64,000 nt of DNA from Theocolax elegans. Its lineage: Eukaryota > Arthropoda > Insecta > Hymenoptera > Cerocephalidae. The stretch covers positions 50,280,029 through 50,344,028 of the forward strand of contig CM047431.1 in the NCBI GenBank assembly GCA_026168455.1, in the 5' to 3' direction. A program made the position numbers and the translations under genes. Position 1 is the first letter of the stretch; every line of letters begins with the position of its first letter. Positions 32,297-44,357 of this stretch are shown here, piece after piece. A model generated the notes under the pieces. That model worked only from the letters and a program-made list of their open reading frames with translations, had not been told where the DNA came from and did no database searches.

Positions 32297-34526
32297 GGGC
32301 TTTTTTCTTTCAACGTAGACCCAATTTGTTTACGATTTAATAGTATTTTATTTTTCTTAATTTTTGACTATTCAATTTACACCATTTGCAACAATATATT
32401 ATTTATCTAGTACAATGGTTTATTTCTAAGATCTTAATTAGTGTTTATAAACAACTTTTTTATATAAATTTATATACATATTTTAAGCTTTTCACAAGTT
32501 ACTCATTTGGTCATGTTATAAAGAGCACGTTAGATTGTTCCTCGTTTAAAAGAATAACAAAGATAAGAAATATATTAAATTTGATCTTTCTTTATATGAA
32601 TGACGCTTAGATGGTTTATGAAATTTTATCAATTCTCTTTTTACTTTGTCACTTTCTTTCATTGTTTACAATTGTTTCGTCAGATATTCTTGATTAAAAG
32701 TCAAGACAAGTAAACTTATTTTCAATACATTATTATTATTTTGATATTTTATATTTTGTTGCTTCAATAATCATTCGATTAATCACCATCCTTACCTCTG
32801 TATTATCTGTCAATAGTTTTCATCAACTTGTGCAATACCATTTTTTTAGCAAATTTAATTTGTACTGTATATAATATACAACTTATACATACATCTTTAT
32901 ATATTTTATGTTTTCATTTTAATCAAATTAGCTATTGTTATCTAACCAGTTCTTAATGCAATTTCAGGAATGTCCAACGTGCAGGAAGAAACTTATATCA
33001 AAACGTTCTTTGAGGCCAGACCCTAATTTTGATCTGTTGATTTCTAAAATATACCCAAGTCGAGATGAGTACGAAGCTCATCAAGAGAGAGTACTGGCAA
33101 AATTGAATAATTCGCATTCTCAAGCGGCTCTTGTAAATTCTATAACCGAGGGAATCAAATTGCAAAGTCAAAATAGGCCTCAGCGGTCTAGAAAAAATGC
33201 AAACGAACCCGAGAATACTCACAATGCTTCTTATAATAACACTCCAAACGTTAGTGCGCCAGCTACTCCAAATCCAGCTGTTACGGCAGCCAATCAAAGT
33301 GACTCTTCTCAAAGTGCAATAGGACAATCGAGTAATGGTGGTAGTAGGGAAAATCATTCGATGCATTCAAATGGTGTGCCACAACCTTCTATTAGTCCAG
33401 CAGTATCCGGTAAGAAAATTATAAAAATTATAATTATCTATGGTGAATTTAAAAATAAAATAAACAGAAGTAAATTAATTAGATCATTTTCTTAGATATA
33501 TTTTTTAAGCATTTTTTAAACTCTATTCAATTTTGAATATTTTTATAGCTACAACATCCAGAAATTCCACTACACCGTCACCAGTGCCATCGAATCCTAA
33601 ACCAGCAAAAAGGCAAAAGAGTCTACAAAACTCAGAAAATGACTCGTCCAGTGCAGAAGCTGAAACAGGAGGAAATGAATCTATGGGTGATACTGAAGGA
33701 GAAGGATCTAGTGAACCCTTAATGTTAAATGAAATAGAATTGGTATTTAAGCCTCATCCTACAGAAATGGCTGGTGACAATTCTTTAATTAAGGCACTCA
33801 AAGAAAATAGCATTAGATATATTAAAACTACAGCAAACGCTACAGGTAATTTAATACCAATAATTAATTTTTATTTAAACATAATAACAATATTCATTTA
33901 ATTAAAATTGTATAGTATAATATTTTGGTAACGAAACTAACGTTCATTATGGTAGCAAGATTTTAAAAAATTGTAAAATGTATTAATTCATGATACGAAA
34001 TCTGAGAAATACATAATAATGATTGAAAATATGTTTGTATTACAGTACTTGATTATATTCAAAATATATTTTTGATTAATACTTTTACACTACAGTATTT
34101 AAAAATTCCTAATAATAAACATATTTTTAATTCTGATTAAGAAATTTTGTATGAAAAATATTTAACTACAGTGGTTTGAAATATTTTTATTTAAATTGTA
34201 ATTAAACAGTAATATTGATTAAATTTATTTATAAATAACTGAAAATAGTCAAATCAGATTTAAATATTTAATCACATAAATAATGAAATTATATATACTT
34301 TTCAGTGGACCATTTAAGTAAATACTTGGCAATGAGACTGACTTTGGACTTGGATACAGAACTACTTTCTGAATCAGATAGGCTACTAAATTTCTGTATT
34401 TATATTGCCCCGACACCAGGTCAACTGGTAGTACTCAGTGGCTCCCAAACACTTCGTCAAGTAAATGATAAATTTTGGAGAGTTAATCGACCCTTAGAAA
34501 TGTACTATTCCTGGAAAAAAACCTAG
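31816..34526 (+). CDS. Sce: E3 ubiquitin-protein ligase RING1/RNF2 (Polycomb repressive complex 1)
   Basis: Four exons: 31816-32058, 32968-33409, 33549-33845 and 34306-34526, giving 400 residues. The N-terminal region ([17 protein letters not shown]) is the conserved RING1 extension. The C3HC4 RING finger uses C47, C50, C63, H65, C68, C71, C83 and C86, and [14 protein letters not shown] and [12 protein letters not shown] follow. A Ser/Asn/Pro-rich linker spans about residues 140-265, and the C-terminal RAWUL ubiquitin-like domain covers about residues 290-400. The family catalyses histone H2A monoubiquitination in the nucleus as part of PRC1. All zinc ligands are intact. Introns 2-4 have normal junctions. 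The donor of exon 1 (GTTTTA) is weak although the exon boundary is fixed by conservation. An identical upstream first exon lies at 30729-30971. Confidence 0.95.
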
Positions 34527-35475
34527 GGAAGGGTTCGTAAGAACGAGATCAGTTAGGAGCATTTTACAAAGTCTTCAGTGGTCGAAGACCCACTAGCAAA
34601 TTATCTTTGCAGCCAGTCTGTGGAAAAATGGCTTTTTTTATTTTTTGAGGTTGAAATCTTTTTGGTGTCTACTTCTTGAATGTAATATTTGAGTATCATT
34701 CGTGCCTTAATTCATGAAAATCCTTAGATTTATTTTATTTATTATTTAATATTAGATTGTAAACTATGCGTTAAGGTAAAACAAAATAGTTTCTGTAAGT
34801 ATTGTATTGAAAAGTTAATAGTGCTTTAAGTTTTAGAAATTTATTATTTAAAGTTATGTGTCACGAATGATACTCGAATGATGAAAGGAAAATAATAAAT
34901 TTTGTACACATTTTCTGAAGGTAATTCTAAAATGAAGCAATAATTACTATACTGGTATCGCCTATTTCATATTGATAAAAAGAATTTCAACCTCATTTTT
35001 ATTCCACATCGTGTGTACATGTTGATTTTGCACGTGTCGATATAAAAATAGTAATTATCAGTTAGGGGCCTTCGGCTAACTGTCACTGGAAATGGACTCT
35101 AAACGAGCGTAATTTTAAGAAACTTCGATGATGAAAAATAATTGTTTTCGATATCGAAATTTTTGGAAAGCGTCTCCATTGTAAATACCGAAATGTCAAA
35201 TTTCAGCTGCGTTTAATTGAAATAACCATATAATTATTTTCTTCGCAAACCATTTTAAAACAGCATTTTCGACTCGACAGGTGTATTTTCTTAATTTAGA
35301 TTATTTGTAAGGGCGTCAAATTTTGATTAAATAGACCGATTTTTGAAAAAGATCAAACGTCTTATTGAATTGTACATTATGATTTATTTTACTTGTACTT
35401 ATTTGCGTATTTAATTTAATTATTTTATTAAACCACTCATTGACGAAATTATTATTTTGTTTTCCGAATAAATAC
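34527..35475 (+). other. Probable RING1 3' UTR
   Basis: The sequence after the TAG stop is AT-rich and without a gene. A stem-loop at 35059-35082 (CAGTTAG pairing CTAACTG with a TTCG-containing loop) is the only clear structure. AATAAA at 35467-35472, followed by a GT-rich stretch (GTATGTGTTGCATTTGTGT), is a plausible polyadenylation signal. Confidence 0.5.
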
Positions 35476-37105
35476 TTTATCCAAAGTAAAGGGTATGTGT
35501 TGCATTTGTGTCACAAATATGTACGAATCTTTTTTTCTGAATTGTCGATCTTAACTTTTACTTTCCTTTGATTTAAAAAATCACCTTTTTTTTAAAAAAA
35601 AGGGGGGGGATCAATAAAGTCCATCCATATACAATTTTCAATTTATTTTATGTATTTCACTGTATATTTATATATTTACTATATATTATGTTTACTTTTC
35701 CTAATAAAATAGTTTATTTATTTTTAATCGACACTTTTCTGTGTTATAACGTTTTTTTACGCACCTATGTACAATACGTGTTTGTTTTAATTATTTAATT
35801 TACTTTTAAGTATATAAAGGTAAATAGGTAATAATTTTAAAATTTGTTTATGTGTATATAACATGAGCAGGTATACTCGACTCTCTTTAAATATAACATT
35901 TAATTAATAAATTTAATTGATAATAATAATTCTCTACAAAACTTACATATATCTCATTGAGAGTAGTGATATCAGTGTGATAAAAGCATACAAATAAAAT
36001 AATTTATTTATCGTGAAATATTACATAAATATCACATATTTAGAATAATCTTCATTATTACTACGGGCGTAGACTATATTTTTCTTCATTGAAACTTATT
36101 TAAAATCATTTTTAACGCTATTTAAATAGCGAATGTTTTTTCTACGTATAAGAACGTCGAAATAACATACGACAGAAAGAAAAGGTACTTTAAGGAAATT
36201 TACCCAAAATTTGAATGTTATTCATAATCATCAATAAAATTATCAATTACGTCTTCGCGTTTATCAATTATAAAAAATTTGCGTGAATAATTTTACATTC
36301 CATCACAAAAAATGAGAACTCGAAAAGAAATGATCCGCATGCAAAAAAAAAAAATTTCGTCCATATATATAGGAAAATTGCAAGTGTTAAACGAATAGCC
36401 CATTTACATCAGCATTCTCGAAAATATCGTATACTTACCTTATACTCGAGTAGTTTATTAAACCGGTAAGATATCGCCGGTCGTCCTTCTTTTGTATCCT
36501 CGTCAACGGTTATACCCTTTATTAGATTGATATCGATATACCGTGGTATTATGTACCATCGATATTGGATAATCAATTTGTATCTTGGGAATGCGAGTAC
36601 CAAGTTTTTCTTTTACACATGATCGTGCGTGCATGTTTCCAAGCTTGTGTGTTTTCTTTTTTTAGGGGGAGGAATTGACGCGAAATAGGTGTTAGTTAAA
36701 TATTGAAATAGAATTTTGTACTTTTTTTTGGCAATTAGTGTGTTAACGAGTAATATTTTTCTTTTTTCGTGTTACAAGAGAGAGTTGCAGGTGTCGATGT
36801 AAAGTAAGTATTAAGAGAAATACAAAGTTACGTTTGGGTACTGAAAAATAGAAAATAAATTTGATGCAATTTATAGACAGAGATAAAGATACTGAAAGTG
36901 CGTGTTAATAAATTCATTAATAAAAAATAATAATTTAAAATATAAAGAAGATTAAAATAGAATGTGAATTGAAATAACGAAATAAAATATTTTGATTTAC
37001 ACGACCTTTTTTATGTAGATAAAAAGGTACCAAAAATACAAAAAAATTAGAAAAAGGTGATCTATACAGACGAGGGTAAAATATGTAGAATCACAAATAT
37101 AATCT
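35476..37105. other. AT-rich noncoding stretch
   Basis: No gene is supported. There is a 8-G run near 35602-35609. The minus frame at 36409-36603 sits in a slightly less AT-rich patch (36450-36600) but shows no motif. Confidence 0.5.
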
Positions 37106-37335
37106 TAGCAACGTTTCGCCGGCTATTGTCTCTCGACCTTTTCAGGCATTTTATTAATAAAGAAATAACTAAAAGTATAATACATCTGTATATCTATAAA
37201 TAAAAAAATGTACTGTATACATAAATAAAATGTATGTAGGCCTGCGAAGAGGTCGACAAACAATAGCCTGCGAAACGTTGCAAAGATTATTATAATACAC
37301 TTGTGGTTCTACATTTGCCCTCATTCGGATCACTA
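37106..37335. repeat. Inverted pair of Penelope-type termini with degenerate hammerhead motifs
   Basis: Minus-strand sequence at about 37106-37152 and plus-strand sequence at about 37247-37290 are copies of one motif: a CCTGAA-like box, AGGTCGA, then ACAATAGCC, then GCGAAACGTTGC. The order matches the hammerhead region at 6004-6046 (core box, stem, GAAAC, GTT). In the minus copy the core box reads CTGAAAA, and in the plus copy CTGCGAAGA. Each breaks the conserved core, so both are probably inactive. The element tail (TTGCCCTCATT...ACTATCATTTACTAA) also resembles that at 6081-6110. Confidence 0.5.
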
Positions 37336-39270
37336 TCATTTACTAAATAATGAAGAGTGCTAATGATCAATTTTTCAAAATACTAAAAATACTGTTCAAT
37401 AAAATCGATATTTTTTTTTTTAGTAATTTTTAGACAACATTTCCGTAATCACTAGCCTTAAACAATTATATTTTTGTAAATCGAGGTTTTTTTTTAATAA
37501 ATTTCAGTAACATTTTAAAAGCAAAGTCCCTTGTGAGAATTGACAGATATTTTAAAATTCCAATGTTATTATCCAAACTGGAGATCGAGGGCGAAACGCG
37601 TATAATATCGTTTTTAAAAAGACCGTTTTTTTTTATGAAAATTTGACTTATTTTTTTTTGTTTGTCAAGTGTAGTGCGTTTATTGAAAATATACCGTCAC
37701 TAAAACGGAATAGTTCTAGCAAGTTCAATAAAATATTTTAAAAATGCACAGATATAAAAAAAAAGAATCATTGTGTTGGAACTAAAAAATATTTATTATA
37801 TAATTTGTCAAATGTGTTATTTTGTATTAATATTAAAATTTAATTATTTCTTAATAAATAATTATTAATTTCACAGAATAATTTTTATAATTTATTGAGG
37901 GACACGAGAAAACAATTATACTTTTCGTCAAGAACATTTTTAACATTTATCGTATAATTCGCATGCATACACGTATACACTTACTTGCATTTAGAAACAT
38001 GTTTGAAATAAATAATCATTTACAGGTGTATCGACAATGATATATCCTATATAGAAAGATAGGTTTTTTATCCATCGATATATAGTTTTGTATAATCGAT
38101 ATATCGGAGCAGGACATGGATGTATTAAAAAAATATGTTTTTTTTTTTAACGGAAAACCAACAAGTGTTTTCAGACAAACATTGAGCGAGTACATGCGAA
38201 AAGTACAGATGGAGTAATAATAATAATAATAAAAGGATCATTGCTATATATATAACGAAGGTAACGAGATAAACGTGTTACAGCGTATCAGCAAAGCATA
38301 ATCTTTCATCCGGGTGTAGTGAAATGTATCAACCTAAACAGGAAGAAAAACACGAACGAATTCTTGATTCTCGTAAGTATGTGTATATATATAGAAAGAG
38401 AGAAGGGTTTGCAACTCGGTGTAAAACGATGACACCCGTATAGTTAATCGAGCGCGCATCTTATATATGATCATCGTGGCTCGTTGAGGTGAAGTTTTAT
38501 AGAGTCAGTCGGGTAGGTTATTCGATGTCATAAACCACCTTGAATGCCCGGTTGATTAAAACGTTGATCGAAAGGGAGCCCTCCTCTTTCAATTTGCGAA
38601 AACATTATCTCTCTTCTCTCTTTCTCTCTTTCCACGCAAAAGGTGAGCGTGGAAATGGAGAGGCGTCCCATAAGAGACGACGACTCGGTCGAGCTAGTCG
38701 CGGAAAGTTCGTTGCACCTCGTGCGTACAACTTGTGCGGTGTATACCTTATATACGTGCTGGTGTATTGCGCCTATATATATATGTATATATGTATACAG
38801 CTAGGAGAATATCCCGAGAGCCGCAACGAGGTGCAACGTGCGCGCGAGATCCCTTAAAAACAAACGATAATGCGCCCATCAACGTGTGCCTTGTAAACTT
38901 TTACGACGAATCCTCGAATGTACATCACTTTGTTTTTTTTTCTTTTTTTTTTCTAAACTTCTCCGAGGTTTTTTTCTTTAAAATTTAGTGACTAGGCTAA
39001 ACGTATACCGCCGGTATCTCAAAGGTATCGTATCGACCTATACCGGTTTTTAAATATTTTTGATAAATCTGTATATTTCCACATTTTTTTGTTTGAAGGT
39101 TCATATATATTTGTAGAAAATGATAACAATTGCCATTACATTTTTTTTCATTAGGCACGATCGTTACACGGAAGTGCCTTATATTTTCATCATCGCAAAA
39201 TATGTGATACCTCAAAAAAGTATATATTTTGACATAAAAATAAAATTTATGCAAGTTAGAACCCATCCAA
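37336..39270. other. Noncoding stretch with a CpG-rich patch
   Basis: Mostly AT-rich with ATA/AAT repeats near 38215-38230. The patch 38430-38870 is markedly less AT-rich and CpG-rich, with short (CT)n runs. It might be a promoter or untranslated exon of an unseen gene. The overlapping plus frames at 38540-38988 have no recognisable domain. Confidence 0.4.
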
Positions 39271-39514
39271 ACCTCTCCCTAAAATGTATGTATGGATGTG
39301 TGTATGTATGAAATCCTGTGACCAAATAACTCTGCTAATTTTTAATCGATTGAGCTGAAATTTACAGGGTATATTTGTTATAATTATAGAACTCTGTGGT
39401 CCTATTTTCAGATGTATCGCTCATAAATCGTGGAAGTTATGGAGCGTTTTACAATTTCGAAAAATTGGTTTATGCATATTATCTCCAAAAATACTGTTCT
39501 TACGTACATAATGA

Positions 39515-40160
39515 ATTTAGACAAAATTTTCGTCTTAAAATTATAAAACTTTTTCCTATACAACACTTTCTGATTCGAACAATATTTTTAAAGATACGTA
39601 CATAAAAACAATGAAAATCATTAAAAATCTACAAAAAAGCACGTTTTTTCGTTATAAATTGAAATGTATCATTTTTATATAAAAAGCGTAAATAGACAAA
39701 ATATTCGTCACAAAATTACAAAACTTTTTCCTTTTCTACACTTAACGCTTAAAACAATATTTTCGAAGATAAACATAGAAAAACGGTCAAAATAATGAAA
39801 AAACACGTTTTTTCGCAATAAAACGAAATGTATTGTTTTTACTGAAAAACTTTTAATGAGCGAAATGTTCGTCACAAAATGACAAAACTTTTTCCTATTG
39901 TACACTTAACGCTCAAAACAATATTTTCGAAGATAACATAGAAAAAACGATCAAAATAATGAAAAAAGCACAAAAAAACACGTATTTTCGCAATAAAACG
40001 AAATGTATTGTTTTACTGAAAAACATTTAATGAACAAAATGTTCCTATTAAAATAATAAACCTTTTTTCTATTATACGCTTAACGCTCAAAACAATGTTT
40101 TCGAAGATAAACATAGAAAATCGGTTCAAGTAATCAAAAAAATATGAAAAAACGTTAAAA
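39515..40160. repeat. Minisatellite, about four units of 160-180 bp
   Basis: Related units recur with the landmark CTTTTTCCTAT...ACACTTAACGC at about 39549, 39726, 39888 and 40066. Each is followed by AAAACAATATTTTCGAAGA and, except in the last unit, an AAAACACGTTTTTTCG-like block. The units are diverged by small indels. The array sits directly beside the gene-fragment cluster at 40198-43431, and short arrays of this kind are frequent inside insect Helitron-like elements. The open frames here are remnants of the repeat. Confidence 0.65.
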
Positions 40161-40197
40161 AGTTGACTTCTATTGTATAATTATTGTTGATGTAATA

Positions 40198-40385
40198 TCA
40201 TTTTCTTTTATCAGTATTTGTTGTATGTAAGTCTTTAATATCTTTCTCCGGTTCATCATTTTCGTCATCAGATAAATTGCTACCATCTTGTAAATCTGGT
40301 CCAACTATTTCAGAAATATAGTCAAGTAACGCCTTAACCGCCAATTTTTCAGTCTTTCTTGAAGTGTCAAATTTTGTACACCATT
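40198..40385 (-). pseudogene. Unidentified terminal-exon-like fragment
   Basis: Minus strand: acceptor TTAATTTTAG, then an open frame of about 60 codons containing KFDTSRKTEKLAVKALL and an acidic tail (LSDDENDEPEKD), ending in TGA at 40198-40200. Composition is normal for protein and unlike the low-complexity frames around it. I do not recognise the family. A second short fragment on the same strand (about 40490-40575, with HLNDEVILVGYLNLKK) may be the preceding exon. Both lie downstream of the LARP1-like exons but do not resemble LARP1. Confidence 0.4.
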
Positions 40386-40929
40386 CTAAAATTAATTATA
40401 TTTATGTAAAAAATGAAAAATAAATATTGAAATTATTATCATTGTTACTAAAAATAATTCCTATCTAACATTTTTGTTTTGAAGGCGTACTTTTTTTAAA
40501 TTTAGGTACCCAACTAGTATGACTTCATCATTTAAATGCACTACACTTTCATACTCATCTTTAAAATAAATGAATTATTTTACAATTATTTTACAAAAAG
40601 TAAAAATTTATTTTCTTTTATGCTATAATAAAAACTTACATTACAGTACTTTTGATGTACAAAGGACAATTTAAACAAATGTTTTATACTCTCCTTCTCC
40701 TTCTCCAAAAATGTTTAAGCCATATATACTTTTCTTTCTAAAAAAATAATATATGTATGTATAAAATAATATACCTGTTAATAGACAATTACATTGTAAT
40801 CTATCTTAAGATTTTTTAATAATATATTTTAATATAACAATTTCAAATTATAAATTTTATTTGTACCGTAAAATGCAATTTCTATCTAAAAATTCTGAAT
40901 ATATATCTTATGTAGATAAATGCACTTAC

Positions 40930-41527
40930 CACTTTTATAATTTTTCACTGTTTCCACTTGAAAATCTTTATAAAGTTGTGGTCTGATTTTTTGTTCTATA
41001 CCGTAATTATAAAATCAAAACAGACACTTAAACCCATAACAATATCCTTCACATACATCTTCATAAGCTATTGTCCTAAACTCTTCGTACATAGTGCAAT
41101 TGACATTCTCCTTTAAGAAAAATGACCAAAATTGGAAGAGTGTGTTCACCTCTTTTAACTTCTCTATACCAAGTTGTTTACGCGCTGAAATAAAAAGGGA
41201 TTCCATGAATTCTAAAGTGAATGACTTTACGTATATAAATAATGAATTTAACAACATGATTAATATCAACATGATTTCTTTAGCTAAGAAAAGAAAACAT
41301 ATTATAATAATCATCATCAATATAACTTAGTTACAAAAAGTAAATACAAGGATTTTAATATCTTACCTTTTAAACAACGTGAATGGTATTTATGATACAC
41401 TTGTTGAGTGAAACCGTTCACTTTCAATAACGAATGACTAGGATGTTGAAAAGTTGACAATGATTTCGGAGCACTACCGTAACTACTAACTAAGAAACCT
41501 TTGTTTGAACTTGCATCAGCACTACTT
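40930..41527 (-). pseudogene. LARP1 DM15-region gene fragment (intron-containing)
   Basis: Two minus-strand exons, 41527-41367 and 41184-40930, have good acceptors (ATTTTCAG, TTATTTCAG) and donors (GTAAGA, GTAAGT) and join in frame. The first reads FQHPSHSLLKVNGFTQQVYH. The second contains KQLGIEKLKEVNTLFQFWSFF and MYEEFRTIAYEDVCEGYCYG. This is the C-terminal DM15 region of La-related protein 1, which binds cap-adjacent TOP mRNA sequence in the family. An in-frame TGA at 41015-41017 sits where arginine is expected (CGA to TGA), followed by continued similarity (RPQLYKDFQVETVK). A decayed next exon near 40698-40745 keeps YGL and FW. The N-terminal two thirds and La module are absent. It is a partial duplicate, probably captured by a mobile element. 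Confidence 0.75.
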
Positions 41528-43359
41528 CTGAAAATATAAAATCAAAAGAAAAACCTATTATTCTTGTATTAGAAAATAAAGCTAGATATTCGAAAACATA
41601 AAAAATATCACATTAAGTAATAAAATTTGTTAGAAGATAACACATTAAACATCAGTTAATGGATTGAAAATCTTAATGATGTTCGCAAAACACTTTAATT
41701 AATATTGCATAATTACATAATTTAACAATTGTTATATATGTTAAATAAAAATTATACTGTGCTTAAATTATAAATTTTATAAGCTTATTTCAAAATTAAT
41801 ATCTATGTAATTTATATATTTACCCTGAATATGTTCTCGGTCTTAATAATTATAAGTGCCATTCTTTTAAATTATTGTATTTATTATAATAAGAACTTTA
41901 ATAGTAAAATAATAAATACAACATTAAATGCAAACTTAATGTAATTTAAAATAAATTAAAAAATGTAATAATAAAATGTCACAAACCGTTAATGTATACC
42001 AGATTAACCTTGAAAAAGATTAAACATCGCCAAAACTACCCCAATACAAAACAAGAGGCTCGTGGTTATTGTTGAACGGAACCATTATTGTTCGACTCAC
42101 TACCATTGTTACTCTTGTATTAAAATTGACTAGTAGGTGAATTACTCCTATAATTCATAATTATCTTATATAAATTATCTTTAAATTAAATTATAATGTA
42201 TTCTACAATTTAAAACATAAATAAAATGTAAAAAAATAAATATTACTTAGTTATTGACAACTTACGGCAACTTAATATATTCAAAAATAAATAAAATATA
42301 AATCTTATACAATAAATAAATTAACTAGATAATAAATAAAATTATTTACCATCCAACAATAGTTATTCTATTATTTTCGAACACTGCCAACATTGGACAA
42401 ATACTGGACAAGAGCTTCTGCTATTTTGTAATGCTCACTTAACTTTATATTAGAATAACTAATATCATACAGTAAAACTTCATGAAAATCATATAAAAAC
42501 TATGTGTATACGTAATATATATACATAATGTATATACATAACTTTATATACACAATAAAATAAATAAACTAACGTTATATTTATTGTCCGTTTAAATAGT
42601 GCCATCAGCGCCATCATATACACATAAGTATAATGTATATCGCATTTTATGTAACCCGCGTCCCGTATCCAAATTTGAATTTCAAATTTTTTTTATTTGT
42701 TTACAAAAATATTTATTTATAACAATTCTTTTTTTTTATTTATTTTTTAATACAAATAATCGAATAAAAAAAGAATTATAATAAAAAATTTTATTTATTA
42801 AAAAAATCTAATATTTTTATAACAAAATTTGATATATAAATAAATAGAAAACAGTAAAAAATATTTACCACACACAAAAATAAAATTTTGAAAATAATCT
42901 GAACGTCAAACCCTGTAAAGCATGTTTTCAATATGTCCAAATAATTCTAAAATTTTAAATTAAAATTTAATTAAAATTTTTAAATAAAATTAAACAAAAA
43001 ACTTTGTTTTTAAACTTGAAAAATTCAGACTTGAACATTAAATAAACATAACGAATTTATTGTGTGCGCGAATTCTAAGAATATATTGATTTTATATTAC
43101 TTAAATATATTTGTCTTTTCAAATATTATAATAACTTTTTTCTTAATTTTTCTAAATTTATTTAATAAATAAAAAAAAGAAATCATTAACGTTTACATGT
43201 TATTAATAACATTATAATTTAATATAGAAGTTAATAATTCACTCTTCATGTACATATTTCAATTTATGACTTTGTTCACTGAGTTTTTCACTTGACAAAT
43301 TCATCAATTTAAACATAAAGTACATATAGGTACCATACACTACTCTAAATATACTACCA
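41528..43359. other. AT-rich sequence between gene fragments
   Basis: No clear exon. A minus-strand low-complexity stretch near 42040-42110 translates as NNGSESNNNGSVQQ before stops and may be another decayed exon. The rest is AT-rich with no motif. Confidence 0.35.
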
Positions 43360-43431
43360 AAGAGGCACCCGATAACACATCTTTGGGACCTAAATTAAAT
43401 TTATATAATGCTCCAGCAACCATTCCACCAG
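43360..43431 (-). pseudogene. Tim17/Tim22/Tim23-family-like exon fragment
   Basis: The minus strand has an acceptor TTATGCAG followed by about 24 codons reading AGGMVAGALYKFNLGPKD and a possible donor (TTG|GTAGTA). The Gly-rich GALYKFNLGP core resembles the transmembrane repeats of the Tim17/22/23 superfamily of mitochondrial inner-membrane proteins (for example Tim23 or TIMMDC1). It is one short exon without its partners, so it is a fragment, and the family call is tentative. Confidence 0.35.
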
Positions 43432-43983
43432 CTGCATAATAAAAAAACAAAGCTTCATACAAATGAATTTCTTCAAGAATTTACAAATTTAAACAATATA
43501 CATGAATGCTGCTGTATATCGAATAAATAAATTAATTATATTGTTTCATATAGACTAATTTAAATTGTACAATATTTTATTACATTTACTTACCTTTACT
43601 GTCCAAAAATACGTCCCATTAATATTGTTTTACCAAATATTCTTTAGAAGGAACATTAATGTAAAAAAAATTATATGGTTTTATATAAACATATATGTAA
43701 ATTATGTATATATGTATTTTTTTCACATCACGTTACCTCTTCTTTCAAAAATGTGTTTCCTATTACTTCTTTCTTGCCAAATATTTTTTTTTTTAATTTT
43801 TGAAATATTTGAGGAACAACACTTTTCTCTTCAATACATTGATATTCAGAATATTAGAATAATATCTAAAATTTAACATCTATAAATACATTTTAAATTT
43901 ATTATTAGAACACATACTATAATTACAACTCTAATTTTTATTATTATTATTATTTTATATAATAACAAAAACCACCAACGGTG

Positions 43984-44021
43984 CGAGCGCGAAGCGCCAG
44001 CTATAGCTCGACCCCCCTAGT
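43984..44021 (+). mobile_element. Candidate Helitron-like 3' end (plus orientation)
   Basis: A GC-rich terminal stretch contains GCGC-GAA-GCGC and an outer CGAGC/GCTCG stem, followed by CTAG at 44017-44020 and a host T. A 3' hairpin, a CTRR end and insertion before T are Helitron hallmarks. The gap between hairpin and CTAG is short and the 5' TC end was not located. If right, the element extends leftwards over the gene fragments and minisatellite at 39.3-43.9 kb. Confidence 0.4.
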
Positions 44022-44307
44022 ATGTTAATGTTAATATTATATCTAAAGTATGACAGTCCCAAGCCTGTTTAATAGCAGAGGGAAATGTGATAAAAATTTC
44101 CAAACCATTTAAATTTCTACAAAAAACAATTGTAATGACTAATTCAAGTAATTTATGCTGTTCTTTTAAATGATGAAATCAGAAAATAGCCAGCGAAAAT
44201 TTAGAGTTTTTTTTAGAAGTTTTGATTCCTTATATATTACGATCAAATTTTTTTAATGTAAATAGGTGAAAGGCACCATCAACACATAACCATTTAGTAT
44301 ATTATTG

Positions 44308-44357
44308 TAACGATCGTGCCTGGAATGTAAAAGCGTATAGCTTTTACATATTTCGGC
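44308..44357 (+). repeat. Dispersed repeat ending AACGATCGTGCC, copy 1
   Basis: The block AACGATCGTGCCTGG, then AATGTAAAAGC, TATAGCTTTTACATA and a GGCCC/GGGCC box, recurs in inverted orientation at 51555-51621. Its GATCGTGCCT end alone recurs at about 55427-55438. The middle is itself a small palindrome (GTAAAAGC/GCTTTTAC). It is probably the terminus of a transposon family. Confidence 0.5.
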
